NCBI GenBank assembly: GCA_900555525.1
Contig: USLP01000014.1
Coordinates: 1-12,971, forward strand
Length of the DNA: 12,971 nt
Origin: an uncultured Eubacteriales bacterium
GTDB lineage: Bacteria > Bacillota > Clostridia > UMGS1840
Direction: 5' to 3'
Of this stretch, positions 1-7,900 are shown piece after piece. Positions within the stretch are counted from its first letter, which is position 1. Each line of letters starts with the position of its first letter. The translations under genes and the position numbers were made by a program. The notes under the pieces were generated by a model. That model ran no database searches and was not told where the DNA came from. It was given only the letters and a program-made list of their open reading frames with translations.

Positions 1-1083
1 GAAAATAATTTTTATAAAATTACTGCCGATACGCAGGGATTAATCGAAATATTTGACAAAAAATTAAATAAACCGATTTCCAAAAAGGCACAGTTCAGAC
101 CGTTTGAGCTTGTTATGGAACATGACGAAGGCTCTCCGTGGTCAACTTTGAGCGAGGATATGAGAAGAACGGGCTGCTCGATATGGACAAGGCTTTTGAG
201 AATCGAAAAATCCTCCGAATTTGAAAGACTTGTATTTGAGGTTCGCCCGGGCGACATTTCCACATACAGCGTAATGGGATTTTTCGGCGAATACAGCGTA
301 ACGCTTTATAAATCCATAAAACACGTTGATTTCAGAACAAACATAAAATGGGATACATACAGCTACAGAATAAGAATTGCTGTTCCAAGCATGATAAAAG
401 GTAAGCATTTTTATGAAATTCCGTTCGGCTATATTGAAAGAAAGCCATATGAAGTGAATTTGAAATGGCCCGATAACACATCAACCTGGGCAGGCGCGGC
501 AGGGGATTATCCTGCAATCAACTGGGCAGGCATAACGGACGGCGAGGCTTCAATTGCACTCTTTAATAAAGGAACGCCGTCATATCAGATTTCAGATGAT
601 GAAACGGGCGTGAATACGATATTTGTAACACCTTTAAGAAGTCCGTGCATTCCGACATATCTGCACGATACGCAGAATTATACAATGACCGATTTTGACG
701 GAATGAGAGATGGGGGAGAATATACGTTTGACTTTGCGCTTTGCGGATATAAGGGCGATTTTAAGGCTAACGATGCAGTGAAAGACGGAATGATATTCAA
801 CAGAAATTTGCTTGCCGTAAATGATGAAATATCTTTAAATAAGCTTCCGACGCTGAAATCAGATGATTTGATTATAACAAATATCAAAATGAGCGAGGAT
901 AACAAAGGTGTTGTACTTCGTGTTCTTGAAATACACGGAGCAGGCGGAAAAGGCGAATTAAATATTCCGTTTGAACACGGCGGCATTTTTGAATGCGACC
1001 TCAATGAAAAAGCTATTGCGGAGCTTACAAATAATATCGATGCCAAGCCGTTTGAAATTAAAACTGTTTATATTAAGCTTTGA
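1..1083 (+). CDS. Alpha-mannosidase, GH38 type, C-terminal part (5' end outside window)
   Basis: This is the last 360 codons of a gene that enters from the left in frame 1 and ends at TGA 1081-1083. The protein matches the C-terminal beta-sandwich half of GH38 alpha-mannosidases, which hydrolyse terminal alpha-mannosides with retention. Family-like features are the opening 'YKITADTQGLIEIFDKK' (the usual 'G.I.S..DK' strand), 'EHDEGSPW' (the family's D.GSPWD segment), and 'CGYKGDF' followed by 'NRNLLAVN' near the end. An internal ATG at 115 is not the start, because the frame is open and family-like from base 1. The catalytic Asp of the N-terminal barrel lies outside the window, so activity cannot be judged. 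No signal peptide can be assessed. The next gene starts 16 bases downstream, which implies co-transcription. The GH38 call is from remembered family patterns; the linkage specificity is unknown. Confidence 0.8.
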   Translation, partial: ENNFYKITADTQGLIEIFDKKLNKPISKKAQFRPFELVMEHDEGSPWSTLSEDMRRTGCSIWTRLLRIEKSSEFERLVFEVRPGDISTYSVMGFFGEYSVTLYKSIKHVDFRTNIKWDTYSYRIRIAVPSMIKGKHFYEIPFGYIERKPYEVNLKWPDNTSTWAGAAGDYPAINWAGITDGEASIALFNKGTPSYQISDDETGVNTIFVTPLRSPCIPTYLHDTQNYTMTDFDGMRDGGEYTFDFALCGYKGDFKANDAVKDGMIFNRNLLAVNDEISLNKLPTLKSDDLIITNIKMSEDNKGVVLRVLEIHGAGGKGELNIPFEHGGIFECDLNEKAIAELTNNIDAKPFEIKTVYIKL

Positions 1084-1099
1084 AATAGGGAGTGATAAA

Positions 1100-2308
1100 A
1101 TGAGATTTGGAGTTAATTATATACCGTCAAAAAAATGGCTTTATTCATGGGCGGATTTTGACGAAAATTCAATTCGTGAGGATATCAAAGCAATAAAAAA
1201 TTTGGGATTTGACCATGTAAGAACGCATATATTATGGAACATTTTTCAGCCCAATGAGAACTATGTTTCCGAGCTTTGCTTGGAAAATCTTTCAAAATTC
1301 ACAAAAATATGCGAAGAAGAAAAAATGGATTTCTTTTTGACATTGTTTACCGGCTGGATGAGCGGAATGGTCTTTATGCCTCCGTGGCTTAATATCGGAG
1401 GCTTTGATTGCTGGAAAAAGGGAATGTTTTCAAACAAAGAAGCAATAAAAGCGGAGTATTATCTGATAGAAAAAGTGGCGGGCGTTGTTGCAAAAAGCAG
1501 TGCATTTTTAGGCTTTGATTTGGGTAATGAACTGAACTGCCTTTTCAGAGAAGAAATAGATGCGGATTTAACAGATGATATTGCAGACGAATGGAGCCAT
1601 CTGATGTTCAAGAAATGTTATGAGGCGGCGCCTGAAAAGCTTCACAGTAACGGAATGGGACATTCTCCGTGGTTTGGAAAAACGGCAATGTCGAGAAAAA
1701 CTCTTGCAAATGACGGAAGTATAACTCCCGTCCATGCTTGGGTAACTTTTACCGGTACTTCGGATAAATACGGAATCAACGGAAAAGAAACATATAGGCT
1801 TCCGAATTATATGATAGAAATGGCAAAAGCCTACAGCGAAGATGCAAACAGAATGTATCAGGTTCAAGAGTTCGGTATGGCGGACCAATGGTTTAAAACG
1901 AATGAAGAACTGGAGAATTTTATTTTCGGAACACTGGAAAACTGTGCGTCCGATAAAAATATCTGGGGTGTAACTTGGTGGTGTTCGCATGATATAAAGC
2001 AGGAATTTTTGGGATTTGTTGATTTTGAACACAACCTTGGTCTTATCGATACCGAAAACAAACCAAAGCAGGCGGGAATCATATTCAAAAAGTTTATAGA
2101 TAACTATAAAGCGGAAAATTATATCCAGCCGCAGCCATCGAAAGCGCTTGTAATACAATCGGGAACGGGAGATGAATGTGATTTTACCAACGCACAGAGA
2201 TATTTCGACTGTTATGCAAAAGGGGAAAACGTTGCATTTGTTACCGAAGAAATGAAAAACAACACGGATTATTTGGTATCAAGAGGAATAAAAGAAATTA
2301 TCGAATAA
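1100..2308 (+). CDS. GH5-like (clan GH-A) glycoside hydrolase
   Basis: A 402-residue protein. The start at ATG 1100 is preferred over an upstream alternative at 971 because it has a GGGAGTG ribosome binding site just before it and begins directly with the barrel strand 'MRFGVNYIP'; the longer form would overlap the mannosidase gene. It is a (beta/alpha)8 glycosidase of the GH5/clan A type. R41 lies in 'RTHILW' on an early strand, the acid/base is E144 in 'DLGNELN', and the likely nucleophile is E257 in 'VQEFGM'. 'GVTWWCSHD' at about 290-298 is the usual late-strand aromatic segment. After about residue 340 a short extra C-terminal piece follows ('ALVIQSG...YLVSRGIKEIIE'). There is no signal peptide, so it probably acts on imported oligosaccharides. 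The substrate is not readable; beta-mannoside, beta-glucoside or xyloside are all possible. The stop codon overlaps the start of the GRE remnant, so the last few residues may have been altered by a deletion. Confidence 0.75.
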   Translation: MRFGVNYIPSKKWLYSWADFDENSIREDIKAIKNLGFDHVRTHILWNIFQPNENYVSELCLENLSKFTKICEEEKMDFFLTLFTGWMSGMVFMPPWLNIGGFDCWKKGMFSNKEAIKAEYYLIEKVAGVVAKSSAFLGFDLGNELNCLFREEIDADLTDDIADEWSHLMFKKCYEAAPEKLHSNGMGHSPWFGKTAMSRKTLANDGSITPVHAWVTFTGTSDKYGINGKETYRLPNYMIEMAKAYSEDANRMYQVQEFGMADQWFKTNEELENFIFGTLENCASDKNIWGVTWWCSHDIKQEFLGFVDFEHNLGLIDTENKPKQAGIIFKKFIDNYKAENYIQPQPSKALVIQSGTGDECDFTNAQRYFDCYAKGENVAFVTEEMKNNTDYLVSRGIKEIIE

Positions 2309-3515
2309 ACAATAACACGCCTGAAAAGATATGGGATTCGCTTATTGACGAAAAGCTGTTTTCTATGGGACAGCCTACATTTTACGGGGAAAACTCTTGT
2401 ATAAACACACTTTTGGAAAAAGGCACAACTTTAGAAGAAGCAAAGCATTTTTCTAACAATTCGTACATGGGAATAAGTATAACGGGAAATGAATTTAACA
2501 GTATGTGGGGCTGTGTATTTTCGGTTTCGGCCGTATTGGAAACGGCAATGAATTGCGGAAAAACTTTAAATTCGGATGATGTATTTGTTCCTGATATAAC
2601 TGTTCCGCATAATACAGATGAATTGTTCGAAAATTTTGAAAAATGCGCAAAACATTTACTTGATATATGCGTAAAATCTTATGAAAAACGTGCGGAAATC
2701 ACTGAAAAAACACTTCCCGATCCGTTTGTTTCGCTGCTAACGCCGGGATGTATCGAAAAGCATTGCGACAGAATAATCGGGGTGAAATACCAAAATGTAA
2801 CATTTGAATGTATGGGAATGGTAAACGTTTCCGACGGAATATATGCGGCAGACCGCTTGGTATTTAAAGATAAAAAATACACAATTGATGAAATAAGTAC
2901 AGCTGTAAGAAATAATTTCAGCGGTTTAAAAATCTGCAAAATGACATAAAAGGATGTTTAAAATTCGGTGAAAATTCTGAGGCTGATAAATATGCGGTGC
3001 GGTTGGCGGAAATTCTCCAAAAACTGATACGCGGATTTGACCACGACAATCTGTATTATTCGCCGTCGCTTCATACGCTTGATTCAAATGTGGGATATGG
3101 TGCAGAGTATGGCGCAGGCTATGACGGACGTTGCGCCGGAGAGCCTTTTGCCAAGAACGCGGGTGCGTCAAATGAGGTAAGAACTTCTGCTCCCACCTCA
3201 ATGATATTGTCATCTTCAAAGCTTCCGCAGTATAAATTTTTCGGAGGACAGCCGATAGACGTTAGTTTCAGCCCGGATATGGTGCGAAATCATAAAAAGG
3301 AAATCAGAACGCTTATAGAAGTTTATATGGAACGCGGCGGTTTACAGTTTCAAGTTAATTCCGTTTCTTCAAAGCTTTTGCGTGCCGCAATGGGAAATCC
3401 CGAAAAATATCCGAATTTGGTTGTAAGAATAGGCGGATACAGTATTTACTTTAATAATATATCGAAAGAATCTCAAAAAGAGTTTATAGAAAGATTTGAA
3501 AAGGAGGGCTATTAA
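2302..3515 (+). pseudogene. Decayed glycyl radical enzyme (PFL/dehydratase-like), N-terminus missing, frameshifted
   Basis: About 400 codons resembling the C-terminal half of pyruvate formate-lyase-like glycyl radical enzymes, which are normally about 750-850 residues. The first part (frame 1, 2302-2940) begins at 'RINNNTPEKIWD', a mid-protein segment, then has 'GQPTFYGENSCINTLL' and 'TPGCIEKHCDR', and ends at 'AVRNNFSGLKICK'. The reading frame then shifts; the second part (frame 3, from 2943) continues as 'DIKGCLKFGENSEADKYA' and runs through 'SAPTSMILSS' and 'GGLQFQVN' to 'VVRIGGYSIYF' and 'SQKEFIERF'. The radical glycine codon is GGA 3435-3437. At the place of the catalytic Cys of the GCVE-type loop the sequence reads N-S-Y-M-G, with Tyr codon TAC at 2464. 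The missing 5' half, the frameshift and the lost Cys all point to a pseudogene. No activating radical-SAM enzyme is in the window. The original substrate is unknown; the operon suggests a sugar or sugar-derived diol. Confidence 0.85.
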
Positions 3516-3519
3516 TATA

Positions 3520-4416
3520 ATGAACCTGACAAGAATTTTTTCGGGCGGCGACCCGTTTTTGATGAGGCATAACGGAAAATACTACATATATTGCACAACC
3601 GAAAACAGTGAAAAATTGCAGTCTCCGAATGCGTTTAATACGGAAAAGGACGGTCGGGACGGCTTTTATGTTTACCAATCGGAGGATTTGGTTCATTGGG
3701 GAAATAAAGGATTATGCCTTTCAAAAGAAAATGTAATCGGAGACAAATGGTTTTGGGCGCCTGAGGTATCATATTATAACGGGAAGTTTTATATGGTATA
3801 CTCTGCGAATGAACATCCCGCAATAGCTGTTTCGGATAGTCCTACAGGTCCGTTTGAAAAACATTCCGACGGTTGGCTGTGTGAGGAGCCTGCGATAGAC
3901 GGACATCTTTTGTTTGACGAAAGCGGTATATATTTATATTATGTAAAGCTTGAAAAAGGAAACCGTATATTTGTTGCAAAAATGTCAGATGACTTAAAAC
4001 GAATAGAGCATGAATATGAAAATGTGCTGATTCAAGCTGAAGAAAAATGGGAAACAATTGATTCTTTGGTTGCGGAAGGGCCGTTCGTTATAAAGCATAA
4101 CGGATTGTATTATCTTTCTTATTCATGCAATCATACACGCTCGGAGGATTATGCCGTCGGATATGCTGTTGCGGATAATCCTATAGGTCCCTTCAAAAAG
4201 TATAAGTATAACCCTATACTGAAGAAAAAAGGAAACGTTGTCGGCGTTGGACATAACAGCTATATGCCGACAGATGATAAAAATAAATTTATCTGCGCTT
4301 ATCATTGCCACAATGATAATTGCGATAATTTCAAACCGCGTATGGTTTGCTTATGCGAAGCGAAATTTGAAAAAGACAGCAATACCGATATTGATGTACT
4401 GAAAATGTATTATTAA
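3520..4416 (+). CDS. GH43-type glycoside hydrolase (beta-xylosidase/arabinofuranosidase-like)
   Basis: A 298-residue, single-domain five-bladed beta-propeller glycosidase. ATG 3520 is chosen because a near-perfect AAGGAGG (3501-3507) lies 12 bases upstream; an in-frame TTG at 3496 would start before this site. The three acidic residues of the family are visible: general base D11 in 'GGDPFL', the pKa-modulating D127 in 'AIDGHL', and general acid E186 in 'AEGPFV'. The propeller motifs 'KYYIYCTT', 'WAPEVSYYNGKFYMVYS' and 'YYLSYS', and H245 in 'GHNS', are also present. GH43 enzymes invert and usually remove arabinose, xylose or galactose from side chains. There is no signal peptide, so it is likely cytoplasmic. 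Its ribosome binding site lies inside the last codons of the GRE remnant, with only 4 bases between that stop and this ATG, which points to an old translationally coupled operon. GH130 or GH32 would be the alternatives but fit the motifs less well. Confidence 0.85.
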   Translation: MNLTRIFSGGDPFLMRHNGKYYIYCTTENSEKLQSPNAFNTEKDGRDGFYVYQSEDLVHWGNKGLCLSKENVIGDKWFWAPEVSYYNGKFYMVYSANEHPAIAVSDSPTGPFEKHSDGWLCEEPAIDGHLLFDESGIYLYYVKLEKGNRIFVAKMSDDLKRIEHEYENVLIQAEEKWETIDSLVAEGPFVIKHNGLYYLSYSCNHTRSEDYAVGYAVADNPIGPFKKYKYNPILKKKGNVVGVGHNSYMPTDDKNKFICAYHCHNDNCDNFKPRMVCLCEAKFEKDSNTDIDVLKMYY

Positions 4417-4420
4417 ATTT

Positions 4421-4555
4421 AAGGTAAGCACAGCGCATGAAATTTTATATATGTACAATTATTCGTCCAATCCGTTAAATTTGAGATTATTTGAAATAAA
4501 AAGTCTTGCAAAAGCATTAAATTGTTCAATTTTTGATTTAATAAATGACGAATAA
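4421..4555 (+). pseudogene. Possible remnant of an Xre/Cro-type HTH regulator (C-terminal end only)
   Basis: Frame 2 just after the GH43 gene reads, from about 4421, through 'NPLNLRLFEIKSLAKALN' and 'CSIFDLINDE' to TAA 4553-4555. This looks like the last helices of a Cro/C1-type HTH domain, where '...LAKALNCSIDDL' is common. The only ATG is at 4451, giving 34 codons; there is no ribosome binding site before it, and the recognition helix is missing. The best reading is the tail end of a decayed gene. The match rests on a short segment, so chance resemblance is possible. Confidence 0.4.
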
Positions 4556-4605
4556 GCGTTGTCTTACAATGTTTTTCAAGCTAAAATTTGGGTCATATTT
4601 TGCTT

Positions 4606-4665
4606 AAAAAAGCTTAAAATATGTTAAAAAATGGTTAAAATTAGTAAAAATCGTTTTAATAAAAA
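4606..4665. other. Phased A-tracts, predicted intrinsically curved DNA
   Basis: A-tracts of 4-6 bases start at 4606, 4616, 4626, 4637 and 4646, a spacing of 9-11 bases, with another at 4661 after a short T-tract. Tracts in phase with the helical turn are known to bend DNA. The units look alike (GCTTAAAA, GCTTAAAA, GTTAAAA, GTTAAAA, GTAAAA), so they may come from a short tandem duplication. The rest of the intergenic stretch from 4417 to 4672 holds no convincing gene apart from the HTH fragment, and no clear terminator for the glycosidase operon. Confidence 0.5.
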
Positions 4666-4672
4666 GATAAGC

Positions 4673-4716
4673 AAAAACCGCATGGTTACTGAAAAGTCAG
4701 CAATCATGCGGTTTTT
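4673..4716 (-). terminator. Hairpin terminator of tRNA-Thr, possibly bidirectional
   Basis: The perfect 12-bp arms AAAAACCGCATG (4673-4684) and CATGCGGTTTTT (4705-4716) enclose a 20-base loop that can form an inner CTGA/TCAG stem. The minus-strand transcript ends in a U run right after the hairpin, 4 bases past the tRNA 3' end. Reading rightward the right arm also ends in five T, so it could stop transcripts from the glycosidase operon before they run antisense into the tRNA. Confidence 0.85.
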
Positions 4717-4720
4717 AATG

Positions 4721-4797
4721 TGGAGCTGATGACGGGAATCGAACCCGTGAGCCTCTTCATTACCAATGAAGTGCTCTACCGACTGAGCTACATCAGC
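4721..4797 (-). tRNA. trnT: tRNA-Thr (anticodon GGT), CCA encoded
   Basis: On the minus strand the acceptor arms GCTGATG (5' end, plus-strand 4791-4797) and CATCAGC (4725-4731) pair fully. The D arm is GCTC...GAGC. The anticodon stem CTTCA/TGAAG encloses the loop TTGGTAA, which gives anticodon GGT and decodes ACC and ACU threonine codons. The T arm is ACGGG-TTCGATT-CCCGT. The discriminator T and the encoded CCA occupy 4721-4724. The whole is 77 bases with CCA, with a six-base variable region. It stands alone between its own promoter and terminator. Confidence 0.96.
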
Positions 4798-4809
4798 GAA
4801 CACTCAAAT

Positions 4810-4838
4810 ATTATAATACAAAAACGTCTTTTTGTCAA
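4810..4838 (-). promoter_or_regulatory. Consensus sigma-A promoter for tRNA-Thr
   Basis: Read on the minus strand, a perfect -35 TTGACA (plus-strand 4833-4838) and a perfect -10 TATAAT (4810-4815) are separated by 17 bases. The tRNA 5' end lies 12 bases beyond the -10, which leaves a leader of about six bases. Both consensus hexamers are expected for a strong stable-RNA promoter. Confidence 0.9.
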
Positions 4839-4885
4839 TGCTTTTTAATAAATTTATAAAAATAATTTTATTTTTTGCAAAATTA

Positions 4886-4914
4886 TTGAATTTAAAATCG
4901 ATTTATGATATAAT
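4886..4914 (+). promoter_or_regulatory. Sigma-A promoter of polC
   Basis: -35 TTGAAT (4886-4891), a 17-base spacer, and a perfect -10 TATAAT (4909-4914) preceded by TGA, an extended -10. The polC start codon follows 38 bases downstream, after the purine-rich ribosome binding site GAAAGGGA. Confidence 0.8.
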
Positions 4915-4952
4915 AAGCTTATATTGCAAAAACGAAAGGGAAAGATTTATAA

Positions 4953-7900
4953 ATGGAGTTTTCGGATATATTTGATAAATCGGCGGAGGTTAGGAATTAT
5001 GCCGATTGTTTCAAGGACGGAAAAATTGAAAATATTAAGGTTTTTGAGGCGCAGAAGCGTATAGAGATTACCTTGCGTCCTGTAAAAACTGTTAAAAAGT
5101 CGGTTATAATGGCTGTTGCCAAGGATATACGAAGCGTTTACGGATTGGGCGCCATAAAAATTTTTACGCATTATGAACCCGAATTGTTTTCAGCGGCGTA
5201 TTACCCTGAAATTCTTACGTACATAACGCTTAAATTTCACGGTTCGGCTGAATTTTTGGAGGGTTCGGAGGCACAGTATTCCGACGGCACGCTTACAATA
5301 ACGCTTGCAAAAAAAGGAAAGGATATGCTTATTTCAAACGGAATCGGCGAGGATATTAAAAAACTTGTTTCGGAGGAGTTTGATTTGGAGCTTGAAGTTG
5401 AAATAATAGACGGAGAAACGGACGATGATTATTTCAGCAATATTGACGATTATAATTCTTACCGTGACGAGATGATTCAAAAAACGATTGAAGAAGAAAT
5501 GGGGGAGGCGCTTAAGGCGGCGGAGGAACGTAAAAACAGCCCTATTGTTATGGGAAACGAAATTTCGGGCCAGGTTACTCCTATGGTGGAATTAAGCTCT
5601 GATTCGGGCAAGGTCATTGTTGAAGGCGAGCGTTTCCATATTGAGGAAAAGGAAACGAGAACGGGCGCGGTTATATTTAATATGTATATTTCCGACCCAA
5701 CCTCCGCAGTTATTGTAAAACGCTTTTTTCGGAAAGCCGAAGAAGCGAAGCTTTTTAAAGAAAAGGTTTCAATCGGCGACTGCCTCAGCGTAAGAGGCGA
5801 GACGGTTTACGATAAATATATGCGTGAATTTATTATAGAGCCGTTTGACATAAATAAGCTTCCGAAAAAATACAGAGAGGATAATAGTGAGGAAAAAAGG
5901 GTAGAGCTTCATCTGCATACGAAAATGTCGGCTGTTGACGGAGTTTCCGAGGTTACAGCCCTTATCACGGCGGCGGCACGCTGGGGTCATAAAGCGATAG
6001 CCATAACAGACCACGGTGTTTTACAGGCATATCCCGAAGCATATAAAATCAGCAAAAAGCTTAGTATAAAGATACTTTACGGTGTGGAATGTTATATGGT
6101 TGACGATTTATCCGAAATTTATAAAGGTAAAGAAGATTACCCTATAGATACCGAGTTTGTAGTTTTTGACGTTGAGACAACGGGGCTTTCCGCCGAAACG
6201 GAGGTAATTACGGAAATCGGCGCAGTAAAAATCAAAAACGGTGAGGTTATAGACAGATTTTCAAAATTCATAAATCCGAAACGTAAACTGTCGCAGAAAA
6301 TTATAGAACTTACGCATATAACGGACGAAATGCTTGCGGACGCACCTACAGAGGACGTTATTGTTCCCGAATTTATGGAATTTGCGGGAAATGGTGTATT
6401 TGTTGCGCATAATGCCGATTTTGATATGGGATTTTTGCGTATGGCTTGCCAAAGGCTCGGCATTGAGCTTAATAATTCATATGTCGATACGCTTGAACTT
6501 GCAAGAAGCTTGTATCCTCATTTGAAAAATCATAAGCTTGACACAATAGCAAAGGAAACGGGCGTATCTTTGGAGGGACACCACAGAGCCGTAAATGATG
6601 CGGAAGCGCTTTACGGAATTTTCAAGGTGTTTTTGGAAAAGCTTAAGGAAAAGGATATTAAAACCCTGAAAGAACTTAATGCGGCGCTTCCAAAAAATGT
6701 TGACTCACTGCGCCCGTATCACGGAATAATTATTGTTAAAAACAAAACGGGTCTTCTAAACCTTTATAAGCTTGTCAGCAAGTCAAACTTGCTCCACTAC
6801 AAAAAACGTCCGAGAATGTTAAAAAGCGAGCTTATTCATTTTAGAGAAGGGCTTATATACGGAAGCGCTTGCGAAGCGGGCGAACTTTACAGGACGATAC
6901 TTCGAGGCGCAAAGCAGGAGGATATCGAAAATATTGCGAAATTTTATGATTTTCTTGAAATTCAGCCACTCGGAAATAACCGCTTTATGATTGATAACGG
7001 AACTGTAAGGGGCGACGACGATTTAATCAGGCTTAATATGGAAATCGTAAAGCTTGGAGAAAAACTCAAAATACCCGTTGTCGCAACGGGCGACGTCCAT
7101 TTTCTCAATCCCGAAGACAGCGTTTACCGTAAAATCCTTATGTACGGACACGGCTTTAAGGACGCCGATAATCAAGCTCCGCTTTATTTGCGTACAACAG
7201 AGGAAATGCTTGACGAATTTAAATATATTCCCGAGGAAAAGCGCAGAGAAATAGTTATAGAAAACCCAAATAAGATAGCGGATATGTGCGAGGATAAAAT
7301 TTCGCCTATCCCCGAAGAAAAGCATCCGCCGTATATCCCTGGCTGCGAAGAGGATTTGTCCAATATGTCGCACGAGAAAGCGAAAAGAATTTACGGCGAA
7401 CCGCTTCCGAAAATCGTGCAGGACAGAATGGATAAGGAGCTTAATTCGATTATTTCAAACGGCTATGCCGTTATGTATATCATAGCGCAGAAGCTTGTTA
7501 AAAAATCGCTTGACGACGGCTATTTGGTTGGCTCCCGTGGTTCTGTCGGCTCGTCATTCGTTGCGTTTTTGTCGGATATAACGGAGGTTAATTCGCTTTG
7601 TCCTCATTATATTTGTCCCAAGTGCAAGCACAGCGAATTTTTCACGGACGGCGAATACAGTTCGGGTTGTGATATGCCGCCAAAGGACTGCCCCGAGTGC
7701 GGCTCACCCATGAAAAGAGACGGTCATGACATACCGTTTGAAACGTTTTTGGGCTTTGCGGGTGATAAAGAGCCTGATATCGACCTTAACTTTTCGGGCG
7801 AATATCAGCCTGTTATTCATAAATATACGGAAGAAATTTTCGGAGAAGGACACGTTTTTCGGGCAGGTACGATAAGTACAATTGCTGAAAAGAACGCAAT

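Noticed and set aside
971-1099. Longer N-terminus for the GH5-like protein, beginning at 971
   Set aside because: It would overlap the mannosidase gene by over 100 bases, has no ribosome binding site, and its added residues do not look like a signal peptide or family sequence. ATG 1100 has a good site.
1568-2158. Long minus-strand open frame of 196 codons
   Set aside because: It lies opposite the GH5-like gene, whose motifs are clear; the translation is rich in Cys, Phe, Arg and Ser without any recognisable domain, as is typical of a frame shadow.
2997-3515. Independent 172-codon gene for a stand-alone glycyl radical domain
   Set aside because: The candidate start is a GTG in the middle of a conserved helix without a proper ribosome binding site, and family homology continues upstream of it to 2943. 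It is kept only as a speculative note.
4590-4625. Terminator for the glycosidase operon at ATATTTTGCTT...AAGCTTAAAATAT
   Set aside because: The arms differ by an inserted TT, there is almost no G or C in the stem, and no T run follows; it fits better as part of the A-tract series.
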